A stretch of DNA of 64,000 nucleotides, taken from contig JAPTYO010000010.1 in assembly GCA_036873135.1 (NCBI GenBank), positions 11,074,634 to 11,138,633 on the forward strand, given 5' to 3'. Both the position numbers and the translations under genes were made by a program. The notes beneath the pieces are model-generated. The model saw nothing but the letters and a program-made list of their open reading frames with translations. It searched no databases and was not told the origin of the DNA. The stretch's first letter is position 1, and each line of letters opens with the position of its first letter. The stretch comes from Clarkia xantiana subsp. parviflora (Eukaryota; Streptophyta; Magnoliopsida; Myrtales; Onagraceae). This document shows, piece after piece, positions 55,530 to 64,000 of this stretch.

Positions 55530-56214
55530 ATGTGGTTGCGTCAATTATGGAGGCTCACCGGAAAAATCGAGTCAACTCCTTGAATTGGAAGCACAAATTG
55601 TTAATGAGGATAATGCAAGCAGAAAAAGAAAAAAATGGCTGCTCTGGTGAAAATTAGCCGCCCTTTTGAGAATCCTGATGATTCAGCAAAATATAATACT
55701 AATGGTTGGTGGGAGTTGATGTCAAACGAAAACCTTACCGATGAAGACGTCGACCGCCTGGCTGAAGAAATACAGAAATTCATTGTCGGAATTGGTGAGA
55801 ATCGAGTTATGCGTGAGCTTAGTAACACTATCACGACACCACCATGTGCTGATGAAGCTAATCCGTCTTACCCACCTTCGCGGCTAATGCAAGGATATGA
55901 AGTTGGTCCGTCTTACCCACATACATCATCAATGAAAGGATATGAAGTTGGTCTGTCTTTCCCACCTCTGACGTCAATGCAACGATCTATGATGGATAGT
56001 ATTATCGAAGTTCCTCCAAAACAGAGGAGATGAAATCGCTCTGAATTATAATCCACCTTTGCCGATGTCGTCGATGCAGGGAATTACGGGTAACAATAAT
56101 GTTCATGAGCATCCTGCTATTGTTGGGGGAATGCACGCTAATGAAGAAGACACAGAAAACCTTGTGTCACGTTATTTCAATAATGATGAAGGGCCACGTG
56201 CAGGAGAATTCTAG
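55530..56214 (+). pseudogene. Type I MADS-box C-terminal half, right arm copy
   Basis: Inverted copy of the left-arm fragment, reading IMEAHRKNRVNSLNWKHKL, AALVKISRPFENPDDSAKY and NGWWELMSNENLTDEDVDRL. The Pro-rich tail follows in the same frame here up to PPKQRR, then shifts; the final residues NNDEGPRAGEF end at 56212-56214. The two arms carry different lesions, so both have decayed since duplication. Confidence 0.65.
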
Positions 56215-56889
56215 TCATGTCGTGTAGCACGTAGGCTTTTGTAGTTTGTATGCATGAGTCTTTCGATATATATAGTATATTAATTTTATTCTCATTTTAA
56301 AAAGACTTGTATATGATTTTTTTTTTGTTTTTATGGTTTGAGTGTGTTTTGCTGTCGAAGTAACAGACACTAAAGGCTCGGATGGTTGTGTCGTGTGTTA
56401 AAATAAAATAAATTGTGCACTACGTTAAAAGCATTATAAGTTCGCAATTCACTTTTATAATAAACTCGTGAGTTATATTTTTCTTTATAATTTTTATTAA
56501 TTTAATTTTGAATTCATCATTTAAGTGAAACCTTATGAAAAGAAAAAATAAAATCACTTAAAATACATGCTTTATTAAATGAAAAATGGGGAATAATCAA
56601 TTATATACCTATGTTTAACCTACGCTAAAAAGGTAATAAATTCATAGTTCACTCTTATTATAAAATTCATGAGTATTTTTCTTTATAATTTTTTTTATTC
56701 AAATTGTGAAATCAGTCTTTTACGAAACCTTCTAAAAAGATAAAAAAAAAATCATTTAAAAGATAATCAATTTGCATAGCTACGTTTGACCCATATATTA
56801 TAAAATGCATACCCAAGTGCAAAACACATGCTCCATTAAAATCCGACGTTAAGTTGTCACGTGTTATACACGTGATAATTATTTAACAT

Positions 56890-56923
<34 letters not shown>

Positions 56924-57474
56924 GACAAAACTACCATTATTGTCAATTGTTAAATGGTGGTCTCCAACACTACATTTCTCTAAAAGACTGCAGAGATTAT
57001 TATTTCATAGCATTTTTTTTCAAGCTAGAATGAAATGTAATTGTAAATGTATCAGATTAGAAATGAATAATTTGTATGTTAATTATCTACTACTCATCAT
57101 AATTATTATTATATTGATTCGTCTTGTCTTGTCAAGCTCTATTGATGGAAGAAGTTTAAAAAGAAAAAAAAAATGAGAATGCTTGATGGAATGAGGTGTC
57201 CTAAATGTCATCAATCAGGAGGGGCACCCATACCATGGTTCTCACTTAGAGTAATTTTCACTTGCACTGAGTCAATATATAATTTGTAAAATACTGATCA
57301 TGAATATTTTCACTACCTGAGACCTCTAGTTAAGAGATAAAACGCTGAACTGCTGTGCTGGCGACATTTGATGGGCTTGTTGAGCGAGGAAGCGGCTGGT
57401 GATATTCTCAATTCTAGGTTGGACATATGAGAATACCCATCACGCAGAGCGATCTAGGCGAGAAGAAAATGAGC

Positions 57475-57717
57475 ACTAGTCAAGGTTAAAATCATGTTGA
57501 CCATTTTATCGATGTTGAATCTTCTATTGGAGAACTTGCTAAGCCGCGCCTCTTCATTCACGATCTTTTCTGTCTTAATCATTTGGCGGCCCCTTGATTG
57601 TTTGGGTTTTTGCAGAGTGGGGTTGTTATGTGGCTTCTCGTGGTTTTTACCTTTGTGCTTGTTTGGATCATCGTTACCGCACTTGCATCCCCGCGACGCA
57701 GTTGCGACATCCATCAA
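57475..57717 (-). pseudogene. Degenerate type I MADS-domain N-terminus, truncated at the inverted repeat
   Basis: From the ATG at 57717: a basic 40-residue leader, then SRGRQMIKTEKIVNEEARLS and KFSNRRFNIDKM, which aligns with the M-alpha MADS consensus [20 protein letters not shown]. The invariant QVTFSKRR core is altered (LSKFSNRR), so DNA binding is doubtful. Homology stops at the outer end of the right arm. Together with the left-arm fragment (same strand) it probably represents one ancestral gene split by the inverted duplication. Confidence 0.6.
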
Positions 57718-58152
57718 CCAAACTTATTAGAAACGATGAGTAGTTATTAGAAGATGTATGGAATACTGGCATAATTTGCCTATTCGCGTTATCTATTTAT
57801 ACATGATGTAGCGAAACGTCTATTCATTCAAATGGAAAAAAAAGTTAAAAAATTATTCCGCATTATTTTAATATGTAATATTAAGGAAACCACTTTTTCT
57901 AACTACCAAAAGCAAATATTATTATACCCATTTCTAAGAAACGGAACATTGAGTTAAAAATATACCATACTCAAATTGTTGAATTATAATGTAACATATA
58001 ATTGTGAATAGTTACAATCTGAAGAACTTTTATAATAATTTTGTATCCTCTAACGTATCGCGAATGTTGTATTTCAATTTAGTTGCCAAGATTTTATATA
58101 GCTAAAATTTTAAAATTATTTATACATTTAAAAAAAAATCTTATATGGAGTT
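57718..58152. other. Former promoter region of the MADS fragment
   Basis: AT-rich; a TATA-like tatttataca lies near 57793. Nothing else recognised. Confidence 0.3.
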
Positions 58153-59283
58153 GGGATAAGGGTTCCTTTGGTACCACTTTTTTGGGCATAATCCACTTTT
58201 GGTACCACTTCTTTTTTTTTGTACACTTTTGGTACTAACGTTTTCCATTTTGTACCCTTTTGGTACCTCCGTTAGAATTCCGTCCAAAATGGCCGTTAAA
58301 CCCCCATGTGAGCTGCATGTGACCAAAAACTAAATTTGGCTGGACGGATTTACCCTTAGGGATAAGGATTCCTTTGGTACCACTTCTTTGGGCAAAATCC
58401 ACTTTTGGTACCACTTTTTTTTTTTTTTTTTTTTTTTTTGTATATATACTTTGTTTTGCAGTCGGTGAACCTTATGTTAATTACAAAACTTCCATTGTCA
58501 TCATACAGCTCTTCCTTAGACTCTTCTTTTGTGTACTTTGTGTCTGACACATTCGAAGAAATTTATATGTTGTTGTAAAAACCAATATTGTAATGTATGT
58601 ATGTATGTTTCATGTATCGGATGATATATGATAATAATGCGGTGCATAGTATGATAGATATGTTTGTAAGTATTAGAATTTCGTGCAATATATAAGAAAA
58701 TTATTTGTTCGTGGCGTTAGAATTAACTTTTTGTATTGTGAAAAGTATTACTATGAATTTAATAACGTTTTCTATAAACACAAATAGACACGTCATTCCT
58801 TACCACTCTAGAATAAACATTTCGACACTCTGCAACAATAATATGAACTTTTAAAGATGCGACGTTTCCTTTTGTTAGACCGAAAATATAAGTTGCAACA
58901 TTACTAAGTAGGGCTCTGAACAAAGTTGGAAATGTATATATGGGACAATTCTATATCGAATCCATATAAATCCGACTGCAAAACAAAGTATATTTACAAA
59001 AAAAAAAAAAAAAAAAAAAAAAGTGGTACTAAAAGTGGATTTTGCCCAAAAAAGTGGTACCAACGGAACCCTTATCCCTAAGGGTAAATCCGTCCAGCCA
59101 AGTTTAGTTTTTGGTCACGTGCAGCTCACATGGGGGTTTAACTGCCATTTTGGACGGAATTCTAACGGAGGTACCAAAATGGTACAAAATGGAAAACGTT
59201 GGTACCAAAAGTGTACAAAAAAAAGAAGTGGTACCAGAAGTGGATTATGCCCAAAGAAGTGGTACCAAAGGAACCCTTATCCC
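58153..59283. mobile_element. 1.13-kb palindromic element, two nested terminal-repeat modules
   Basis: The outer ends gggataagggttcctttggt and ...accaaaggaacccttatccc pair. At 58359 and 59078 a second copy of the same terminus (gggataaggattcctttggt / ...ggaacccttatccc) occurs inside, so the arms contain the end sequence twice. The loop (58435-59010) starts and ends with tatactttgttttgcagtcgg and its mirror. It resembles the Mutator-like palindromes at 22731 and 27018 (ttggtaccac, ccgttag, aacggaggtacc). No clear 9-bp duplication. Confidence 0.75.
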
Positions 59284-60285
59284 TATAATTAATTAATTAA
59301 TTAGGTTAATATAAATTATGAAATAGGCACTTATGTTTCATATTTTGTTTTATAATTTATTTCATTATATTAATGGACGTTATTTTTCATTTCGGTTAGA
59401 TAAATTCCATGAAAATAACGAGAATTTTCAATAGGAATTGTTAATTTTGGATTTTTGGTTTTAAAACCGAAAACCGAATCGAAAAAACGTTATTACCAAT
59501 GGGCGGTTTATTTTTCCTCACACGGTTTTTTGGTCGGATATTTTTAAAGAAAAAACCGAACCGAAAATATAGATACCCGACCGAACCAAGCAAAAAACCG
59601 GTCCGACCGGTCAGGTTTTACCCCTACTCATATGCAAGCAAGAAGGAGAAGTGTTGTGATCAAAATTATGCATAAATGATCAATACTTACAAGAAACATA
59701 CTTTATGCATTCTTCTAACAATCACTATAATCATAATAAAATATATATTAGCCAAATAATCTTTCTTAATTAGTGCAAACACGATACATATTATATATGT
59801 ATAATCGAGTCAATATATATAACAATTTGTTTCGTATTGCACCAATAAGACAACACAACCAAAACATAGAATCCAAAAAAAAAGTACTAATTTATTTCCA
59901 ATTAAATCTAAATAAATTGTAATAATATGATGTACAATTAAGATAGCGGTTCGGTTCATCACTCAAAACCAGTTTGGTTAGGTTCTACTTAATTGCTCCG
60001 GTTTGATCCGACCCGAAAAGGTCCACCCGATTAAGTAAACCCGGATTGGTTTAACCGATCCGGTTTTGCAAATTGGACCGGCCCAATAAACCCATAGGGT
60101 TCGGCCGAAATATATCTTGTGGGCAAAGTAAGGTTTTAAAATCCACTAAAAACTTAACTTAGCCACCAAGAAATATTAATTATATAAAATAATTTCCAAT
60201 ATTGCTAATATATATATATATATATATTTTTGGCACATATTTAAATATATATATAAATTATCTATAAGATGTAAATCAATCAAGA

Positions 60286-60322
<37 letters not shown>

Positions 60323-60973
60323 AAAATTTCGGCACATATATATATATATAATTATTGTCAAATATATCTTTAGTGATTAAAATATATATACAATATATTT
60401 TCTTAATCTTTTATAGCAATTAAATCTATCAATATATATTAACATTATCTTTATCTATATATATTGATAGTTAATATATATTTTTCAATATTATATTGTG
60501 AACCTATCCATATTTTCCAATTATAGATATATAGTTACCTTTTAATAAAATTAAAATATGGCAAACTATATCCATAGGGTTGCCGGCCGAATTTTGCTTA
60601 CTTGGACCCTAAGAAATTAAAAATTTTACCTAATAATTCATTAGGGTTTTCGGCAAAAACCCCAAAAATTGGAAAAATTGTCAAAATTTAAGATCAAACA
60701 CTATTATGATCATGAATCCAAATATTGTTCTTGATAGAACTCATTGTGTTCTTGAAGATCATGAACATTAAACTTAAATTTAAACCAAAAATTTCGGCAC
60801 CAATCCTTAAAAGCATGTATAATCCAAAAATTTTAAGTTTTTAAGATCAAAGTCATGAAATTAAGTTTAAAAATTTCGGTGTTCATTATGTATATAATTC
60901 GGTTTTTATTAAATTTCAAGAACATCAGTTTATCAAAAAATTTAAGAACTTCTAAACTTCGCTATGATACCAC
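59284..60973. other. AT-rich region: truncated hAT-type end and copia-like internal DNA
   Basis: Around 59440-59632 lies an end resembling a hAT MITE (reads inward taggggtaaaacctgaccgg) without an opposite terminus. From about 59640 to 60973 the DNA is AT-rich with (AT)n tracts and repeated aaaatttcggcac phrases. It adjoins the primer-binding site at 60973 and is presumably internal sequence of the minus-strand element. No coding frame recognised. Confidence 0.4.
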
Positions 60974-63944
60974 TGTTGGATTACGGGGACGTAATACTAT
61001 GGAATGCTAAACGTGTACATGCAGGTAATCTAACTACGCAGCGGAATAATGTACACATACCTCAATAGCCTTCCTGCCCAAGAACGATGTGGAGGGAGTT
61101 CTGATCCTCCGGTCGGAACCCGTACAAGTTCTTCGTGAGAAGAAGTCCTACGCGGTATAATCTCCACAGCAAATCCTTTGATCGATTCTTCAACGGGGAC
61201 AGAACCTCGGATTGAGATGATGGTGTGTCGAAAATCACTACTAAGGGGGTGAGAGGGTTTCTCTCAAGTTCCTCAATGGAGGACTTATGAATTACTTGAT
61301 GTGTAAAACCCCTTAGGAGACTCCCCTATATATAGGATTGGTGGAGTGGACATGTAAAACCTGCATAAAGTTGGGGACCAAGTTTGCAAGTTTAAAAATT
61401 CAGGGCCAAATACAATCTAAGAGCAAAACTTAAGGTCAAAAGTTGTTTTTTTTTTTCACTACCACCATAATATATCACGGCAAGCACCCTAAATCACTAC
61501 AAATCAGTATTGGAGGGTTTTTGTGTGCCGTCTACTCCATTTTAGGCTTATCTCATCTATTTTCGCAGCCCTATCAAACCCTAAAGAGATTGGAGAGCAA
61601 GGGAAGACTTCGAAACGAGAAACTAGCAAATCTTCGGAGCCCGACCAAACCACCACGAGAACGGAAAAAACTGAGTATTCACGAGCCTTCGAGCAAGTTT
61701 CAGATCACGATTAAGGTAAACTCCATAGCTTTCTTCACATACTTTCAGTGTTAGATGTTTATTCCTAGAGAGAAAGCTTCGAAGGTCGTTAATGGTGGAT
61801 TACGTTTTGGTGGTGCTTATTCTCGTTTATGGCCATTGTTAGACTCTACGGGACCTAAGTAACCTAACAGAAGTGACGAAACCGAATTTCATCGTGTCGT
61901 TCGTTAGATATCGAGATTTGAAATTTTAGAAACTTTGATGAACCGTGAACTTTGAGGCCATAAAAGTCGTATTTTTACTGATTATTTAGGAATAAGAAAT
62001 CCATGAACTTGTATTTCATTGTAAGGGCTTTCCATTGACACCAAAAACACCTAAAACTGAGCCCGGACGAGGGAGAACCGAGCTCCCGAAGTTGGGTCTG
62101 CAATTTGTAAAATCTGTTCCTAGGTTGAAGATGAAGTTGACCACGACCGACCAACTTTGACCGATCCGTATGGGCCACCCAGAGGTCGAAACGCGGTGCC
62201 GTTTGCGTCGTTGGACTCGTATTTGAATCCTCTACTTGCAGTAATTTTTGGGAATTTTTCTGAGATGGTAAAAAATGCAGTGAATAATGAGATATCAGGT
62301 CTTTACATAGTTTTACGTGCCGTGATGGGAAGAGTGAATCTGAAAATCTGAATTGGACATTAGAAAATTTGAATTCTGAATAAGAGGCTCGAAGTTTAGT
62401 GGACTGTGTGGTTTGGACAGGTCTTAAACTCATTATTGTATTATTTTAGGGGGATCGGATCGGCATAGCGGTTGACGTTCGTTTTGGGGGTTTCGGTTGA
62501 TGTAAGTAGTTTTAGCTTATTCCTATATTTACAAAATAAATATTTTCTGCATTGCATGAAGTTTCAAAGATAAGCCATTTTCGAGCATGAATATAATTTT
62601 CGTATTTTGAAATTCGGATCAAGTGCTTGAAGTTCTGTTATGAATTACGTATATTTTGATGTGCTCAATTTTGCAAGAATGTTTCCGTGATATGCCTTGA
62701 TATAATTTTTTTTTATGGAAATTGTTAATGGAAACCTAATTTATGAAGTTCGACTTTGGTCTCGGAAACCTATTTTATGAAATGCGACTTTTATCTCGGA
62801 AAACCTATTTGATGAAGTTCGACCTCCGTCTCTGACTCTGTGCTCGTAAGTCTGGCTACGATCTGAACCCTTACGAGGGCCCCTCCGGCGTATGCATACG
62901 AAGATCGATCGACTCTGGCCGACCCAGCGGAATATCTGGGCCCTATATCCTTCCAATTGTGGAAAACATTGGAGCCGACTCAGCGGCATACCTGGGCTCT
63001 GCATCCTTCCAATGGGGGAAAACATTGGAGCCTTCATGCAGGCATCGTAGGCGTGGTGAAAAGACTAGAGCAACCTATGATCTGATATGTTCTGAATTTT
63101 CGATTAAGTTCGAAACCTCTGATTCTGTTCTGTTCCGTTCCGACTTTCGATTATGTTTGAAGCCTTTGTTTCTGATTGACCTCCGACTCTGATCCGTTTC
63201 TGAATTTTGACAAGTTATGCATCAACTGTTTAACTTTCAACTTTGATCAAATATGTTACGTAGAAACTTTTGAACTCTGCATTATTTTGACGTTCTTTGA
63301 AAACATTTATAGTCATTATGACCTAAGTATAAATATATGTATATATGTATATATTTTCTGAGAGCTTGATCCAGTAGGGATAAGTGACCACTACTTACTA
63401 AGTTGCTCCCCAGCAACTTATCCCCAATTATTCTACACATTTTCAGATCGGGAGGGAGATAACGACGGGAACATCTCTGAGGATTAGGCGAACCGTTCGT
63501 GAAGGAGTTGAGAGATCCTAGACGGCGACTTGAGTTATTTTTATTTTGGACTTGGTTAGTTTGTTTGGATATTCAGCTATTTGGGTATTTGGAACACTAT
63601 AAACTGTAAACCCTCGGAGTTGGTTGTTTTTCGGATGTTATCACTTTTGAAGTTTTAAGGCTTCATTATTTTCCATAAGGGTTTAGGAAATAATGGCCGG
63701 TCACACCCGGAGTTTGGTAAATTTTCGGGGCGTGACAAGACAAAAGTCCACTCCAACCAATGTGGGACTAAGGTTCGGCCGAACCACCTATTAAGGGAGG
63801 GAGGTCCAATTTTGAGCCTCCCATGTCAATTAGGAATTGGGTCAAGCCCAATTAACCTAGTGTGACATTTACCCAATTATCTTAGATAACATCCTTAATA
63901 TTAACGGATTACCATTTACAGCGTCACGTCACCATATTCTAACA
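60974..63944 (-). mobile_element. 5' LTR of a minus-strand copia-like element, interrupted by a solo LTR
   Basis: On the minus strand the LTR begins tgttagaatatggtgacgtg (63944) and ends ...cgtaatccaaca (60974). It is followed, after one base, by TGGTATCATAGCG, close to the initiator-Met tRNA primer site TGGTATCAGAGC. Without the nested LTR (61444-63742) and its duplication it is about 665 bp. The matching 3' LTR was not found in this window, so the element is truncated or continues in rearranged form. Confidence 0.65.
61444..63742 (+). mobile_element. 2.3-kb solo LTR of a Ty3/gypsy-type element
   Basis: Starts tgtttttttttt, ends ttttcggggcgtgacaagaca, with aaagt on both sides (61439-61443 and 63743-63747). 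The GGGGCGTGACA ending is common in Tekay/Del-type LTRs. Flanking sequence (ttaaggtcaaaagt / aaagtccactccaacc) rejoins to one LTR when it is removed. Small open frames inside (e.g. 61975-62433) have no recognisable product. Confidence 0.7.
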
Positions 63945-64000
63945 CTTATCATCAATCATCTTTTGCAATCAATCATCTTTTGCATTAAATTGTATATATA
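63945..64000. other. Right edge of the window
   Basis: Contains a short direct repeat atcaatcatcttttgca at 63952-63984. Nothing else can be said. Confidence 0.3.

Larger units (their letters stand above)
53515..57474. repeat. 3.96-kb inverted repeat (hairpin) containing type I MADS-box sequence
   Basis: The left arm (53515-55472) and right arm (55504-57474) are inverted copies across almost 2 kb with about 30 nt between them. Outer ends: gctcattttcgtctcgccta (53515) against the mirror ending taggcgagaagaaaatgagc (57474). Inner ends: ggctctcctcctt against aaggaggagagtc. By eye the arms are highly similar, with scattered substitutions and an (AT)n expansion at 56892-56921 only in the right arm. 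No long-TIR transposon signature or target duplication was found, so a segmental inverted duplication is more likely than a foldback transposon. Confidence 0.93.

Noticed and set aside
62741..63037. 98-codon minus-strand frame in the 2.3-kb LTR
   Set aside because: No domain, lies wholly in LTR sequence and overlaps other frames; not supported as a gene.

Overview
This is plant nuclear DNA, most likely from a core eudicot. The genes have AT-rich GT-AG introns, and recognisable orthologues are a UDP-arabinopyranose mutase (RGP), an SPL6-type SBP-box factor with an in-frame miR156 site, a FRUITFULL-type MADS-box gene with eight coding exons, and a universal-stress-protein family gene. The rest is dominated by transposable elements. 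The species cannot be named from the sequence.

Layout: 255-2166 (+) RGP/UAM; 2702-2773 (-) a tRNA-Asp with two stem mismatches; 3417-6404 (-) SPL6. Then 7.4-13.1 kb holds a MITE, a 104-bp hairpin and a 4.07-kb hAT element (frameshifted transposase, exact 8-bp target duplication) nested inside a palindromic Mutator-like element. A solo LTR with its own nested hAT MITE follows at 13.8-15.2 kb, and another hAT MITE at 15.5-16.0 kb. The FUL-like gene covers 16740-22262; its introns carry five copies of one MITE family plus a small CACTA element. Further MITEs occupy 22.7-25.2 kb.

The centre (25925-48076) consists of two related Ty3/gypsy Tat-like LTR retrotransposons, here called E1 (minus strand, 25925-37831) and E2 (plus strand, 37837-48076). 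They lie head to head and are separated only by the pentamer gtaag, which also flanks both outer ends. Neither contains reverse transcriptase, RNase H or integrase. Both share an unusual order: gag, C-X2-H-X4-H-X4-C knuckle, aspartic protease, a second gag-like module, a second knuckle of identical spacing, then a tandem repeat, then an antisense gene with conserved intron borders, a conserved upstream region and a coiled-coil C-terminus. This looks like a non-autonomous family with its own conserved coding logic and is the main candidate for an undescribed system.

The USP-family gene (48731-50275) starts 655 bp beyond E2. Downstream lies a 3.96-kb inverted repeat (53515-57474, about 30-nt loop). 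Each arm carries the C-terminal half of a type I (M-alpha, AGL62-like) MADS-box gene, and a degenerate MADS-domain N-terminus abuts the right arm (57475-57717). A transcript across it would form a roughly 2-kb double-stranded RNA. The window ends with a 1.13-kb palindromic element (58153-59283) and the 5' LTR of a minus-strand copia-like element (60974-63944), interrupted by a 2.3-kb solo LTR (61444-63742, duplication aaagt).

The host genes show no operon-like relationship. Their common theme is developmental and cell-wall function. Interaction between genes and transposons is the main biology visible: MITEs in SPL6 and FUL introns, one abutting a FUL splice acceptor; retrotransposons filling the interval upstream of USP; and an inverted duplication of a MADS gene.
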